A model generated the notes under the pieces. It was given only the letters and a program-made list of their open reading frames with translations, ran no database searches and was not told where the DNA came from. From Pisciglobus halotolerans (GTDB lineage Bacteria; Bacillota; Bacilli; Lactobacillales; Carnobacteriaceae), in NCBI RefSeq assembly GCF_900113675.1, contig NZ_FOQE01000004.1, forward strand, positions 41,640 through 105,639: a DNA stretch of 64,000 nucleotides, given 5' to 3'. Positions 40,489 through 50,760 of the stretch are shown here, piece after piece (within the stretch, counting starts at the first letter, position 1; every line of letters begins with the position of its first letter). The position numbers and the translations under genes are program-made.

Positions 40489-40797
40489 ATGTTCATTAAA
40501 ACAGGAGATAAAGTTAAAGTTATCGCTGGTAAAGACAAAGGAAAAGAAGGCGTCGTAGCCTCTGTTTTCCCTAAGAAAAATCGTGTTGTTGTAGAAGGCG
40601 TGAACGTGGTGAAAAAACACCAAAAACCTACTGCCTTTGGAGCAACTGGTGGAATCGTTGAAGTTGAAGCACCTATTGACGCTTCAAACGTTATGCTGAT
40701 CGATGCAACGACTGGTGAACCAACACGTGTTGGATTCAAAGTTGTAGACGGCAAAAAAGTACGTGTTTCTAAAAAAACCGGTGAAGTTTTAAACTAA
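40489..40797 (+). CDS. rplX: 50S ribosomal protein L24
   Basis: This 102-residue assembly initiator has an N-terminal KOW motif, [18 protein letters not shown], and [20 protein letters not shown] precedes the ATG. Confidence 0.98.
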   Translation: MFIKTGDKVKVIAGKDKGKEGVVASVFPKKNRVVVEGVNVVKKHQKPTAFGATGGIVEVEAPIDASNVMLIDATTGEPTRVGFKVVDGKKVRVSKKTGEVLN

Positions 40798-40827
40798 TAA
40801 AAGACTAAGGAAGGAGGGACAAACTTC

Positions 40828-41367
40828 ATGAACCGCCTTAAAGAAAAATATACTAACGAAGTTTCATCTTCTATGATGGAAAAATTTGGATACAAATCAA
40901 TCATGCAAGTACCAAAAATTGACAAGATCGTAATCAATATGGGTGTTGGTGATGCTGTATCAAACTCAAAAAATCTAGACAAAGCAGTTGCTGAACTAGA
41001 AGTTATTTCTGGTCAAAAACCAGTTATCACAAAAGCTAAGAAATCAATTGCTGGCTTCCGTTTGCGTGAAGGTATGCCAATTGGTACAAAAGTTACTTTA
41101 CGTGGAGAAAGAATGTACGATTTCCTAGATAAATTGGTTTCTGTTTCTCTTCCTCGTGTACGTGACTTCCACGGCGTAAGCTCAAAAGCTTTCGACGGAC
41201 GTGGAAACTACACTTTGGGAGTTAAAGAACAATTGATCTTCCCTGAAGTAGACTATGATATGGTCGACAAAGTTCGTGGAATGGATATCGTAATTGTAAC
41301 AACAGCTAACACTGATGAAGAATCAAGAGAATTATTGAAACAACTTGGAATGCCATTCCAAAAATAA
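40828..41367 (+). CDS. rplE: 50S ribosomal protein L5
   Basis: This 179-residue 5S rRNA-binding protein contains [12 protein letters not shown] near residue 32 and [19 protein letters not shown] at the end. AAGGAGGG precedes the ATG. Confidence 0.98.
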   Translation: MNRLKEKYTNEVSSSMMEKFGYKSIMQVPKIDKIVINMGVGDAVSNSKNLDKAVAELEVISGQKPVITKAKKSIAGFRLREGMPIGTKVTLRGERMYDFLDKLVSVSLPRVRDFHGVSSKAFDGRGNYTLGVKEQLIFPEVDYDMVDKVRGMDIVIVTTANTDEESRELLKQLGMPFQK

Positions 41368-41386
41368 GCTATAGGAGGCGAAGATA

Positions 41387-41572
41387 GTGGCTAAAAAATC
41401 TCAGATTGCTAAAAACAAACGCCCTGCTAAATTCTCAACTCAAGAATATACACGTTGTGAACGTTGTGGACGTCCACATTCTGTTTACCGCAAATTCAAA
41501 CTTTGCCGTATCTGCATTCGCGAACTTGCCTACAAAGGGGAAATCCCAGGCATGAAGAAAGCAAGCTGGTAA
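41387..41572 (+). CDS. rpsN: 30S ribosomal protein S14, zinc-binding type
   Basis: This 61-residue protein is the short, zinc-binding (type Z) form, with CERCGRPH near residue 24 and CRICIREL near 40. Firmicutes often also keep a longer zinc-free paralogue for zinc starvation; that gene is not in this window. The start is GTG after AGGAGG. Confidence 0.98.
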   Translation: MAKKSQIAKNKRPAKFSTQEYTRCERCGRPHSVYRKFKLCRICIRELAYKGEIPGMKKASW

Positions 41573-41603
41573 TTAGAAATTCGTATAAAGGAGGCTAAAA
41601 TCA

Positions 41604-42002
41604 ATGGTCATGACAGATCCAATCGCAGACTTTCTAACACGTGTGCGTAATGCAAACACTGCAAAACACGCATCATTTGAAGCACCTGCGTCTAAAATTA
41701 AAAAAGACATTGCTGACATCTTGAAAAGCGAAGGCTTCATTAAAGATGTTGAACTTGTTGAAGATGACAAACAAGGCATGATTCGTGTGTTCTTAAAATA
41801 CGGACAAAACGAAGAGCGTGTTATTACAGGTTTGAAACGTATTTCAAAACCAGGCTTGCGTGTATATGCTAAGGCTGGCGATGTACCTAAAGTACTTAAC
41901 GGACTAGGTATTGCAATCGTCTCAACATCTGAAGGTGTTATCACAGACAAAGAAGCTCGTGCCAAAAACGTTGGTGGAGAAATCTTAGCTTACGTTTGGT
42001 AA
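41604..42002 (+). CDS. rpsH: 30S ribosomal protein S8
   Basis: This 132-residue 16S rRNA-binding protein contains [16 protein letters not shown] at the start and the C-terminal [20 protein letters not shown] precedes the ATG at 41604; a second ATG two codons later is possible. Confidence 0.98.
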   Translation: MVMTDPIADFLTRVRNANTAKHASFEAPASKIKKDIADILKSEGFIKDVELVEDDKQGMIRVFLKYGQNEERVITGLKRISKPGLRVYAKAGDVPKVLNGLGIAIVSTSEGVITDKEARAKNVGGEILAYVW

Positions 42003-42033
42003 TAGAATAAGATAAATAAGGAGGTGCCTTGCT

Positions 42034-42570
42034 GTGAGCCGTATTGGTAATAAAATCATTACGCTTCCTGCTGGAGTCGAAATTGCTCAAAACGGGAATG
42101 TAGTAACTGTTAAAGGACCCAAAGGAGAACTAAGTCGCGAGATCGATTCACGGATTACGATGAATGTTTCGGACAACGAAGTTTCTTTTGATCGTCCAAA
42201 TGAAAGCAAAGAAATGCGCACAATCCACGGAACAACTCGTGCAAACGTGAATAACATGGTTGTAGGAGTAACTGAAGGTTTCGAAAAATCACTAGAAATG
42301 ATCGGTGTTGGATACCGTGCTCAATTACAAGGAAACAAACTTGTATTAAACGTTGGGTTGTCTCACCCAGTTGAATTTACACCAGAAGAAGGATTATCAG
42401 TTGAAGTTCCAAAACCAACAACGATCCTTGTTAAAGGTGCAAATAAAGAACATGTTGGCGAATTAGCTGCTAACATCCGTGGCGTACGCCCACCAGAACC
42501 TTATAAAGGTAAAGGGATCCGCTACACAGACGAATACGTTCGTCGTAAAGAAGGTAAAACCGGTAAATAA
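42034..42570 (+). CDS. rplF: 50S ribosomal protein L6
   Basis: This 178-residue protein near the factor-binding site starts [17 protein letters not shown] and ends with [15 protein letters not shown] and a basic tail. The start is GTG after AAGGAGG. An unusually wide gap of 110 bp follows. Confidence 0.98.
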   Translation: MSRIGNKIITLPAGVEIAQNGNVVTVKGPKGELSREIDSRITMNVSDNEVSFDRPNESKEMRTIHGTTRANVNNMVVGVTEGFEKSLEMIGVGYRAQLQGNKLVLNVGLSHPVEFTPEEGLSVEVPKPTTILVKGANKEHVGELAANIRGVRPPEPYKGKGIRYTDEYVRRKEGKTGK

Positions 42571-42581
42571 TCTTTCTAAAA

Positions 42582-42660
42582 GGGTAGTAAAGATGATAAG
42601 ATCTATTACTTCCCCGATTAGATTGTTAACAGCCTGTAAAATAGCTTAATACGCTATAAT
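42582..42660 (+). promoter_or_regulatory. rplF-rplR spacer with hairpin and possible internal promoter
   Basis: GGGTAGTAA can pair with TTACTTCCC (42582-42614, one mismatch). A perfect TATAAT lies at 42655-42660, about 20 bases before the rplR start, but no good -35 box is visible. Neighbouring spacers in this operon are 20-55 bp. Confidence 0.4.
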
Positions 42661-42680
42661 AAAATAAAGAGGTGACAATT

Positions 42681-43037
42681 GTGATTTCAAAACCAGACAA
42701 AAACAAAGTGCGTTTGAAAAAACATGCACGTGTGCGTTCTAAAATTTCTGGTACTGCTGAGTGCCCACGCTTGAACGTTTTCCGTTCCAATAAAAACATC
42801 TACGCTCAAATCATTGATGACGTAGCGGGTGTAACGCTAGCAAGTGCATCTACATTAGATAAAGAAGTTTCAGGCGAAACAAAAACAGAACAAGCATCTG
42901 CTGTCGGCAAATTAGTTGCTGAACGCGCTGCTGCAAAAGAAATTAAAGAAGTAGTCTTTGACCGTGGTGGATACCTTTACCATGGCCGCGTTGCCGCTTT
43001 AGCTGAAGCTGCTCGCGAAAATGGACTAGAATTCTAG
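42681..43037 (+). CDS. rplR: 50S ribosomal protein L18
   Basis: This 118-residue 5S rRNA-binding protein starts [19 protein letters not shown] and contains [20 protein letters not shown]. The GTG at 42681 has GAGG eight bases upstream and gives the usual length. An earlier in-frame GTG overlaps that site. Confidence 0.97.
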   Translation: MISKPDKNKVRLKKHARVRSKISGTAECPRLNVFRSNKNIYAQIIDDVAGVTLASASTLDKEVSGETKTEQASAVGKLVAERAAAKEIKEVVFDRGGYLYHGRVAALAEAARENGLEF

Positions 43038-43058
43038 AAAAAGGAGGAAAACCACACA

Positions 43059-43559
43059 ATGGTAAACATTGACCCAAGCACTATGGAATTAGAAGACCGT
43101 GTTGTTACAATCAACCGTGTAACAAAAGTTGTTAAAGGTGGACGTCGTTTACGCTTTGCTGCTTTAGTCGTTGTTGGAGACAAAAACGGACATGTCGGAT
43201 TTGGTACTGGTAAAGCTCAAGAAGTTCCAGAAGCTATCCGTAAAGCTATCGAAGCTGCTAAAAAGAATTTGATTGAAGTACCAATTGCTGGTTCTACTGT
43301 TCCTCATGAAGTAATCGGACGTTACAGTGGTGGAAACATCTTGATCAAACCTGCTGTTGAAGGTTCTGGGGTTTCTGCTGGCGGACCAGTTCGTGCCGTA
43401 TTGGAACTTGCAGGCGTTCTTGACGTAACAAGTAAATCAATCGGTTCAAGCACACCAATCAACATGGTACGCGCAACAATCAATGGTTTAGAACAATTGA
43501 AACGCGTTGAAGATGTTGCTAAACTTCGCGGAAAATCTGTCGAAGAAATCTTAGGATAA
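43059..43559 (+). CDS. rpsE: 30S ribosomal protein S5
   Basis: This 166-residue protein is linked to decoding fidelity. It contains [20 protein letters not shown] near residue 47 and [14 protein letters not shown] near 130. AAGGAGG precedes the ATG. Confidence 0.98.
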   Translation: MVNIDPSTMELEDRVVTINRVTKVVKGGRRLRFAALVVVGDKNGHVGFGTGKAQEVPEAIRKAIEAAKKNLIEVPIAGSTVPHEVIGRYSGGNILIKPAVEGSGVSAGGPVRAVLELAGVLDVTSKSIGSSTPINMVRATINGLEQLKRVEDVAKLRGKSVEEILG

Positions 43560-43576
43560 GAGGAGGACAATAAGAA

Positions 43577-43756
43577 ATGGCTCAGTTAGAAATTACTTTA
43601 AAACGCAGCGTTATCGGACGTCCTCAAAATCAAATCAAAACAGCTCGCGCTTTAGGTTTGAAAAAAACAAACAGCACAGTTGTTAAACCTGCCAATGATG
43701 CCATCAAAGGCATGGTTAAGACGATTTCACATTTAGTGGACGTTAAAGAAGTATAA
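43577..43756 (+). CDS. rpmD: 50S ribosomal protein L30
   Basis: This 59-residue protein starts [16 protein letters not shown] and contains [15 protein letters not shown]. It lies in the normal place between rpsE and rplO, after AGAGGAGG. Confidence 0.97.
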   Translation: MAQLEITLKRSVIGRPQNQIKTARALGLKKTNSTVVKPANDAIKGMVKTISHLVDVKEV

Positions 43757-43810
43757 TCAATTCTATTTTTAGAATGTGTAAGATTTAAATTGAAGGAGGT
43801 GCCCAATCTA

Positions 43811-44251
43811 ATGAAACTTCATGAATTAAAACCTGCAGAAGGTTCTCGTAAAGTACGCAATCGTGTAGGTCGCGGAACTTCATCTGGCAATGGTAAGACT
43901 TCAGGTCGTGGTCAAAAAGGACAAAAAGCACGTTCAGGCGGTGGTGTACGTCTTGGGTTCGAAGGTGGACAAACACCATTATTCAGAACTTTACCAAAAC
44001 GTGGATTTACAAACATCAACCGTAAAGAATACGCTGTTGTTAATCTTGACTCATTAAATCGCTTCGAAGATGGTTCTGAAGTAACACCAGCTTTACTTGT
44101 TGAATCAGGTGTTATCAAAGACGAAAAATCTGGAATCAAAGTGCTAGGAAACGGTCAATTAGAACGTAAATTGACAGTGAAAGCAAATAAATTCTCCCAA
44201 TCAGCAAAAGCAGCGATCGAAGCTGCTGGCGGTTCTGTTGAGGTGATCTAA
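43811..44251 (+). CDS. rplO: 50S ribosomal protein L15
   Basis: This 146-residue late-assembly protein starts [16 protein letters not shown] and has the glycine-rich [20 protein letters not shown]. The ATG follows AAGGAGG by ten bases; an earlier in-frame ATG overlaps that site. Its stop overlaps the secY start by one base. Confidence 0.97.
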   Translation: MKLHELKPAEGSRKVRNRVGRGTSSGNGKTSGRGQKGQKARSGGGVRLGFEGGQTPLFRTLPKRGFTNINRKEYAVVNLDSLNRFEDGSEVTPALLVESGVIKDEKSGIKVLGNGQLERKLTVKANKFSQSAKAAIEAAGGSVEVI

Positions 44252-45543
44252 TGTTCAAAACAATCAAAGACGCTTTAAGAGATAAGGAAATTAGAAGTCG
44301 AGTTTTATTTACACTCGGGATTTTGATTCTTTTTCGCCTAGGAGCTCACATTACGGTTCCTGGCGTAAATGCTTCCGCATTAGGCAACTTGGCATCTTCA
44401 GGATTGTTTGGGCTATTGAATACTTTTGGAGGAGGAGCACTAAGCAGTTACTCGATATTTGCTTTAGGTGTCTCTCCTTATATTACTGCTTCAATCGTTA
44501 TTCAGCTGCTGCAAATGGATATCATTCCTATTTTCACTGAATGGGCTGATCAAGGAGAAGTGGGACGAAGAAAACTGAATCAAGCTACGCGGTATTTGAC
44601 CATCGCTTTGGCTTTTGTACAAGCTATTGGGATCTCATACGGCTTTAATGCTTTAACTGGGGCTGGTTTGATCAATGATCCAAGTTCAACCACTTATCTT
44701 TCGATCGCTTTGATTTTAACGGCTGGTACCATGTTGGTTCTGTGGCTAGCTGAACTGATCACAGTTCATGGCTTTGGAAATGGTACATCTATGATCATCT
44801 TTGCAGGGATCGTAGCACGTATTCCAACAGATATCGCAAATTTCTACAGTTCAGAAATCCGGAATGCCGGAGATCAAGTTTTACAAGCCATCTTATTTAC
44901 GGTTGCTGTAGTACTTGTGTTGATTCTGATGATTATTATCGTGATCTATATGGAAAACTCGCGCCGCAAAATTCCTGTACAGTATTCAAAACGTGTATCA
45001 GCTTCTGAGCAAAGTGCGCATATTCCATTGAAAGTCAACTCTGCTGGGGTTATCCCCGTCATTTTTGCAAGCTCCTTTATTATGACGCCGCAAACCATTC
45101 TTGGTTTCTTTGCGCAAAATTATTCAGGTGCTCAATGGTATAAGGTACTGAATTCCATTTTCAATCTGCAAGAGCCGATCGGTGCAGCACTTTATTTGAT
45201 TCTGATTGTGGCATTTACTTATTTCTATGCCTTTATTCAGGTCAACCCAGAAAAAGTAGCTGAAAATCTGCAGAAACAAAGTGGATACATTCCAAGCGTG
45301 CGTCCTGGCAAGCCAACACAAGATTTCTTATCAAAACTGCTTACTCGTTTGAGTACAGTGGGTGCTCTTTACTTAGGTATTATCGCAATCGTACCGATCG
45401 TAGCATCTAATTTGTGGAACTTGCCTTCATCTATTGCACTTAGTGGAACAAGCTTACTGATCGTTGTCGGTGTAGCTTTAGATACGATGAGACAATTAGA
45501 AGGACAAGCTGTTAAACAAAGTTACAAAGGCTTTATCCAATAA
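44251..45543 (+). CDS. secY: Preprotein translocase subunit SecY
   Basis: This 430-residue channel protein of the Sec pathway has ten predicted membrane helices. GAHITVPGVNA near residue 31 and LGVSPYITASIVIQLLQMD near residue 73 belong to the plug/helix 2 region. The cytoplasmic loop PVQYSKRVSASEQSAHIPLK is near 245. Translation is probably coupled to rplO. Partner SecE is encoded at 10467. Confidence 0.97.
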   Translation: MFKTIKDALRDKEIRSRVLFTLGILILFRLGAHITVPGVNASALGNLASSGLFGLLNTFGGGALSSYSIFALGVSPYITASIVIQLLQMDIIPIFTEWADQGEVGRRKLNQATRYLTIALAFVQAIGISYGFNALTGAGLINDPSSTTYLSIALILTAGTMLVLWLAELITVHGFGNGTSMIIFAGIVARIPTDIANFYSSEIRNAGDQVLQAILFTVAVVLVLILMIIIVIYMENSRRKIPVQYSKRVSASEQSAHIPLKVNSAGVIPVIFASSFIMTPQTILGFFAQNYSGAQWYKVLNSIFNLQEPIGAALYLILIVAFTYFYAFIQVNPEKVAENLQKQSGYIPSVRPGKPTQDFLSKLLTRLSTVGALYLGIIAIVPIVASNLWNLPSSIALSGTSLLIVVGVALDTMRQLEGQAVKQSYKGFIQ

Positions 45544-45588
45544 GAAGAACGTGTTGAGGGCTTTCCTCAGCACTGATTCTTTACATGA

Positions 45589-46254
<666 letters not shown>

Positions 46255-46355
46255 TTTTCTTTCCAGCTGTCCATTTCATCTTTGGACTTCAAGAGACCCA
46301 TCAGATCAACTCAACATTGTGTCGATGATGACAAGCGAAACCTTGTTTAAAAGTA

Positions 46356-46384
46356 TTGCTAATCTAAAAAGACTGTGATATAAT
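46356..46384 (+). promoter_or_regulatory. Promoter for infA-rpmJ-rpsM-rpsK-rpoA-rplQ
   Basis: TTGCTA, a 17-base spacer and a perfect TATAAT in the 267-bp spacer after adk. The leader to infA is about 130 bases. Confidence 0.8.
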
Positions 46385-46521
46385 TTTACGGGTATCGATT
46401 CTCGATGCTTTTCGTTAGTTGTAGGACATGAATAAGTTAAGATGAATCAAAAGTGGGGGCTGAGAAATGCGCTCACTGTTTATCGCGTTTGAAGCGAAAC
46501 AAACTTAAGGAGGTACAAGGC

Positions 46522-46740
46522 GTGGCGAAAGACGATGTCATTGAAATAGAAGGAACAGTCGTTGAAACTTTGCCAAATGCAATGTTTAAAGTGGAACTTG
46601 AAAATGGCCATATTGTGTTGGCGCATGTTTCCGGAAAAATTCGCATGAACTACATTCGAATCTTGCCGGGAGATAAAGTTACTGTTGAGTTATCTCCATA
46701 CGATCTCAGTCGTGGACGTATCACTTATCGCTTTAAATAG
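46522..46740 (+). CDS. infA: Translation initiation factor IF-1
   Basis: This 72-residue OB-fold factor binds the ribosomal A site during initiation. It reads [20 protein letters not shown] and ends [13 protein letters not shown]. The GTG start follows AAGGAGG; the open frame extends upstream but only this start gives family length. Confidence 0.97.
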   Translation: MAKDDVIEIEGTVVETLPNAMFKVELENGHIVLAHVSGKIRMNYIRILPGDKVTVELSPYDLSRGRITYRFK

Positions 46741-46774
46741 TTGCACTCCGTCAATAAAATAGGAGGGTTAGTTC

Positions 46775-46888
46775 ATGAAAGTAAGACCATCAGTTAAAAA
46801 GATTTGTGACAAATGTAAAATCATCCGTCGTAATGGTCGGGTAATGGTTATTTGTGAAAATCCAAAACATAAACAACGTCAAGGATAA
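46775..46888 (+). CDS. rpmJ: 50S ribosomal protein L36
   Basis: This 37-residue zinc-ribbon protein starts [17 protein letters not shown] and has three cysteines and a histidine (C11, C14, C27, H32) for zinc. AGGAGG precedes the ATG. Confidence 0.97.
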   Translation: MKVRPSVKKICDKCKIIRRNGRVMVICENPKHKQRQG

Positions 46889-46913
46889 TAAAAAATTAGG
46901 AGGTGTAATTGTA

Positions 46914-47279
46914 ATGGCTCGTATTGCAGGTGTAGATATTCCACGTGACAAACGTGTAGTAATTTCTCTAACTTATATATATGGAATCGGTAAAAACACT
47001 GCTCAACAAGTATTAGCAGCAGCTGACGTATCCGAAGATATTCGTGTACGTGAATTAACAAATGATCAATTAGACGCTATCCGTGCAGAAGTGGATAAAT
47101 TGAAAGTTGAAGGTGACTTACGTCGTGAAGTTAACCAAAACATCAAACGTTTAATCGATATCGGCTCATACCGAGGCATGCGTCATCGTCGCGGCTTGCC
47201 AGTTCGTGGACAAAACACGAAAAACAACGCTCGCACACGCAAAGGCCCAGCTAAGGCAATTGCAGGTAAGAAAAAATAA
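46914..47279 (+). CDS. rpsM: 30S ribosomal protein S13
   Basis: This 121-residue head protein contacts the P-site tRNA. It starts [20 protein letters not shown] and ends with a basic tail after [25 protein letters not shown] precedes the ATG; the longer upstream frame overlaps rpmJ. Confidence 0.97.
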   Translation: MARIAGVDIPRDKRVVISLTYIYGIGKNTAQQVLAAADVSEDIRVRELTNDQLDAIRAEVDKLKVEGDLRREVNQNIKRLIDIGSYRGMRHRRGLPVRGQNTKNNARTRKGPAKAIAGKKK

Positions 47280-47304
47280 TCAGTAAGTAAGGAGGTAAAC
47301 CTTA

Positions 47305-47691
47305 ATGGCTAGAAAAGTTCAACGCAGACGTCGTACAAAAAAGAATATTGAAAGTGGAGTAGCTCATATCCGTTCTACTTTTAACAATACTATTGTCATG
47401 ATTACAGATACTCATGGTAATGCTATTTCATGGTCTTCAGCAGGAGCATCGGGCTTCCGCGGATCAAAAAAATCAACTCCATTTGCAGCTCAATTGGCCG
47501 CTGAAACAGCAGCTAAAACAAGCATGGAAAATGGTATGAAAACTGTAGAAGTTACAGTTAAAGGACCTGGTTCCGGTCGTGAAGCTGCTATTCGTTCTTT
47601 ACAAGCAGCAGGATTAGAAGTTACAGCTATTCGTGACGTAACACCAATCCCTCATAATGGATGCCGCCCTCCAAAACGCCGTCGTGTTTAA
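47305..47691 (+). CDS. rpsK: 30S ribosomal protein S11
   Basis: This 128-residue platform protein contains [20 protein letters not shown] and ends [22 protein letters not shown] precedes the ATG. Confidence 0.98.
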   Translation: MARKVQRRRRTKKNIESGVAHIRSTFNNTIVMITDTHGNAISWSSAGASGFRGSKKSTPFAAQLAAETAAKTSMENGMKTVEVTVKGPGSGREAAIRSLQAAGLEVTAIRDVTPIPHNGCRPPKRRRV

Positions 47692-47765
47692 TTGAGAGCT
47701 GCTTCGTTTTGTAGGTTTGCACTCAGTAACATGAACTTAACGTTTTGAAAGGGGTAAAAAGCAGA

Positions 47766-48710
47766 ATGATCGAAATTGAAAAACCAAAAATTGAAACGAT
47801 TGAGATCAGCGATGATGCCAAGTTTGGTAAATTCGTTGTAGAGCCGCTTGAACGTGGGTATGGCACAACGTTAGGGAATTCCCTTCGTCGTATATTATTG
47901 TCTTCTCTCCCAGGGGCAGCCGTAACAAGTATTCAAATTGATGGTATTTTACATGAATTTTCTACTGTTGATGGTGTTGTTGAAGACGTCACAGCAATCA
48001 TTTTAAACTTAAAAAAACTGGCAATCAAATTGTATTCTGAAGAAGATAAAACAATTGAAATCGATGTAAAAGGTCCAGCAGTTGTTACAGCCGCTGACAT
48101 TATTTATGATAGCGATGTTGAAATCTTAAACCCTGATTTGTACATTTGTACAGTAGCAGAAGGCGGACATTTCCATGTTCGAATGAATGCTAAAAAAGGT
48201 AGAGGATACACCAGAGCTGAATATAATAAACAAGACGATATGCCAATCGGTGTATTGCCAATCGACTCAATTTACACCCCAGTTAGTCGTGTGAACTATC
48301 AAGTAGAAAATACTCGAGTGGGTCAAAAGGATACTTTTGACAAACTGACACTTGATGTATGGACAAATGGTTCAATCAGTCCTGAAGAAGCTGTTAGCTT
48401 GGCTGGTCGGATTTTAATTGAACATTTGAACATCTTTGTAAATCTTACCGATGAGACACGTAAAGTGGAAATCATGGTAGAAAAAGAAGAAACTCAAAAA
48501 GAAAAGAAACTCGAAATGACGATTGAAGAGCTTGATTTATCTGTACGTTCATACAACTGTTTGAAACGTGCCGGCATCAATACCGTTCAGGAATTGACTG
48601 ATAAATCTGAAGCTGAAATGATTAAGGTACGTAACCTTGGCCGCAAATCTCTTGAAGAAGTGAAACATAAACTATCTGAATTAGATCTGCACTTGCGTCA
48701 AGAAGACTAG
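47766..48710 (+). CDS. rpoA: DNA-directed RNA polymerase subunit alpha
   Basis: This 314-residue subunit starts polymerase assembly. The N-terminal domain has [20 protein letters not shown] near residue 26. The C-terminal domain, which contacts UP elements and activators, has [17 protein letters not shown] and [12 protein letters not shown]. The ATG gives the normal MIEIEKPK start; an upstream in-frame TTG is unlikely. It lies between rpsK and rplQ as expected. Confidence 0.97.
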   Translation: MIEIEKPKIETIEISDDAKFGKFVVEPLERGYGTTLGNSLRRILLSSLPGAAVTSIQIDGILHEFSTVDGVVEDVTAIILNLKKLAIKLYSEEDKTIEIDVKGPAVVTAADIIYDSDVEILNPDLYICTVAEGGHFHVRMNAKKGRGYTRAEYNKQDDMPIGVLPIDSIYTPVSRVNYQVENTRVGQKDTFDKLTLDVWTNGSISPEEAVSLAGRILIEHLNIFVNLTDETRKVEIMVEKEETQKEKKLEMTIEELDLSVRSYNCLKRAGINTVQELTDKSEAEMIKVRNLGRKSLEEVKHKLSELDLHLRQED

Positions 48711-48737
48711 TACTGTATCAAAGGAGGAAATAGCACA

Positions 48738-49118
48738 ATGGGTTACCGCAAATTAGGACGTACAAGTTCACAACGTAAAGCAATGCTACGCGACTTAACT
48801 TCTGATCTAATCATTAACGAACGTATTGTGACAACTGAAGCTCGCGCGAAAGAAGTACGCAAAACAGCTGAAAAAATGATTACTTTAGGAAAACGCGGCG
48901 ATTTGCATGCTCGTCGTCAAGCAGCAGCATTTGTTCGCAATGAAATTGCTTCTGTTAAGGAAGAAGAAGATGCAATTGTTGTAGAATCAGCTTTACAAAA
49001 ATTGTTTGATGATATTGCACCACGTTATACTGAACGTCAAGGTGGATATACACGCATTTTGAAAACTGAAAACCGTCGTGGAGATGGTGCACCAATGGTC
49101 GTTTTAGAATTAGTTTAA
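48738..49118 (+). CDS. rplQ: 50S ribosomal protein L17
   Basis: This 126-residue protein starts [20 protein letters not shown] and contains [27 protein letters not shown] precedes the ATG. It is the last gene of the alpha operon. A hairpin follows at about 49263-49290 (TCTGGGAAGA with TCTTTCCAGA). Confidence 0.98.
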   Translation: MGYRKLGRTSSQRKAMLRDLTSDLIINERIVTTEARAKEVRKTAEKMITLGKRGDLHARRQAAAFVRNEIASVKEEEDAIVVESALQKLFDDIAPRYTERQGGYTRILKTENRRGDGAPMVVLELV

Positions 49119-49347
49119 TTTGACCGTTGAAAAGAGGGTGTCCGCTTTAAAGAGATGCAGAAGCAAACGTAAATAAACGACGTTCACTTTATTAGATGTA
49201 TGAACAGAGTGTTACGATGATGGAAAACAATTAAAAAATTTCCGAGTCTAGCTCTAAACTTCTTCTGGGAAGATTGCTCTTTCCAGAGGAGGTACATTCA
49301 TCAATTAAAGTGATTTTTTTTTACTTTAAAATAAGAAGGATTTTTTG

Positions 49348-49632
49348 GGTTCTTCCTCTTTTAACGTTGGTAAAGAAATTTCCTACGGTCGATGGGCTAC
49401 TGATGGAATGCCATGAGAACACATTGAGCCGAAAATCACGTCTCAATGCTTGCAAGCTTCAAACTTAGTGTAACGGCTAAAGCCTAACACTAAGTAGTGA
49501 TTCACATTGCATCTTTTTTCATGGCTATCAGTAGCCCTATGAGCCTCCTGAAATTTCTAGAAATAGGATTCTAACGAGCTTAGCATTAAAAAAATTGATT
49601 TTTTACAGACCAACGTTAAATATTGTAGAACC
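49348..49632. mobile_element. MITE copy 1 (285 bp)
   Basis: The element starts GGTTCT-N6-TTTAACGTTGGT and ends with the inverse, ACCAACGTTAAA-N6-AGAACC. It is flanked on both sides by the 8-bp direct repeat ATTTTTTG (49340-49347 and 49633-49640). Inside are further inverted repeats, such as GGGCTACTGAT with ATCAGTAGCCC. It encodes no protein. A second copy, about 88 percent identical by eye, lies at 56338-56619. Confidence 0.92.
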
Positions 49633-49699
49633 ATTTTTTGATTAAGAGGGGCTAGGTGTGACAGGATTAAGGTCGTACGCAATCGCTATTTTTGTTATT

Positions 49700-49785
49700 G
49701 AATAGGGTCTTTTGAATAACAAAACATGCAGTTATTTGCGCTTTTTCTGCTCCTTTACGTTAAGGAGACATAGTAGACATAAGGA
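49700..49785 (+). pseudogene. Short relic resembling the TnpB fragment at 9814
   Basis: CATGCAGTTATTT-CGCTTTTTCTG followed by CCTTT-CGT matches the sequence at about 9816-9850 with few differences and in the same reading frame. Only about 45 bases are shared, so it is either a trace of the same insertion sequence or a shared flank. Confidence 0.4.
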
Positions 49786-49789
49786 TTTG

Positions 49790-49927
49790 CAGGCTCCTTG
49801 AGCTTGAGATCGATTGATATCATCAAGCTCAGTGAAATAGCACAAAGCGAGCGAAGCGAGACTTTGCACCATTAAAGAGTTTTTAGCTTTCTCTTATCAC
49901 GTCGGGACCGATTCGCTGCAAAGTCGC
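49790..49927. other. Spacer with strong hairpins
   Basis: GAGCTTGA pairs with TCAAGCTC (about 49799-49829), and CAAAGCGAG with a GCGAGACTTTG arm around 49845-49868. No gene is seen between the MITE and array D. Confidence 0.4.
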
Positions 49928-50112
49928 CTGGTAGCCGATCCTATGAACAAGTTGAAGGCTTTACACTCTGAACTTGATCACAGAAGTCTGGTCTGTAAAC
50001 GAGTTGAAGGTTTTTATACTCTGAACTTGATCACAGAAGTCTGGTCTGTGAACGAGTTGCAAGTTTTACGCTCTGAACTTGATCACAGAAGCTTGGTCTA
50101 TGAACGAGTTTT
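49928..50112 (+). repeat. Tandem 52-bp hairpin repeat, array D (three units plus a partial)
   Basis: AACTTGATCACAG-type left arms begin at 49971, 50024 and 50076 (spacing 53 and 52). Each is followed by a TCTGTGAACGAGTT-type right arm and a T-rich tail. A partial unit precedes them (CTATGAACAAGTT near 49941). The arms and tails are clearly related to array C. Confidence 0.88.
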
Positions 50113-50239
50113 AGCACAATAGCTTTCAACGTAGTGTTAAATACGCGCTGATCATAACAAAATAGCGCTTTTTATGTGACGAGCACAATAAAAGACGCTA
50201 TTAGCGTGGTTCCACTTTTTTTCGCTATTATCTCAGGAT

Positions 50240-50540
50240 GCTTTTCAGAATGTCCTATCGACTCTTTCGGGGTCGCTTCACATCCTTTTAGTTGAGTTGC
50301 GCGAGGTAGAGTCTTTGCAAAAAAGATAAGTTGTTTTGATGCGCGCTACGCTGCTCTCTTCAACAACTTCCTGTTTTTGCTGTGACTGTTTCGGGCTTTC
50401 TCCGCGTCCTGGTTTTAGTTGAGCTGCGAAACACAGAAAGCTGTGTCTATCTTATCCTGTCCGCACACCCGCTTTGCTGGGCTGTTTGCGTCAGGATGGC
50501 GATAGTCTTCGCTTTCTAAACGTGTTTCTCCGCATCCTTT
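50240..50540 (-). repeat. Inverted palindromic modules (about three copies of the 125-bp family)
   Basis: Read on the minus strand, module starts of the AGGATGCGGAG type occur near 50538, 50410 and 50286, about 125-128 bases apart. Module ends CAGCTCAACTAAAA or CAACTCAACTAAAA lie between them. GACTCTACCTCGCGCA, also present in the rpoB-rpoC spacer, is included. The 67 bases 50472-50538 match 16456-16522. Confidence 0.8.
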
Positions 50541-50590
50541 TTTCTTCGCATCCTTTTTATTTTAGAGTGAAATTTTTTTGTAAAACAGTG

Positions 50591-50596
50591 TATAAT
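50591..50596 (+). promoter_or_regulatory. Possible promoter for ecfA1-ecfA2-ecfT
   Basis: A perfect TATAAT about 165 bases before ecfA1. The -35 region is poor. The leader that follows shows no riboswitch I recognise. Confidence 0.4.
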
Positions 50597-50760
50597 GTAA
50601 ACAGTATTTGCAGGTGCTGGATTTGTTATGACAAGGTATATTTTTTGTGTCTGCATTAATTAATCGGTTGCTCTCTCGTTTCTTTGTAGTGGGATGGCTG
50701 TGAGAGTAAAGGAGAAGCTTGCGTGTTGAAGGGGCTTTTCTGTATGTAAGGAGAAGAAGC

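Noticed and set aside
49274..49468. Plus-strand frame of 64 codons after rplQ
   Set aside because: It runs into the MITE, and the translation is not conserved in the second MITE copy.
50474..50659. Plus-strand frame of 61 codons before ecfA1
   Set aside because: It lies in the inverted repeat modules and the ecf promoter region and lacks a ribosome site.
50597..50760. Vitamin riboswitch in the ecf leader
   Set aside because: I could not find conserved FMN, THF, TPP or cobalamin riboswitch cores in this leader.
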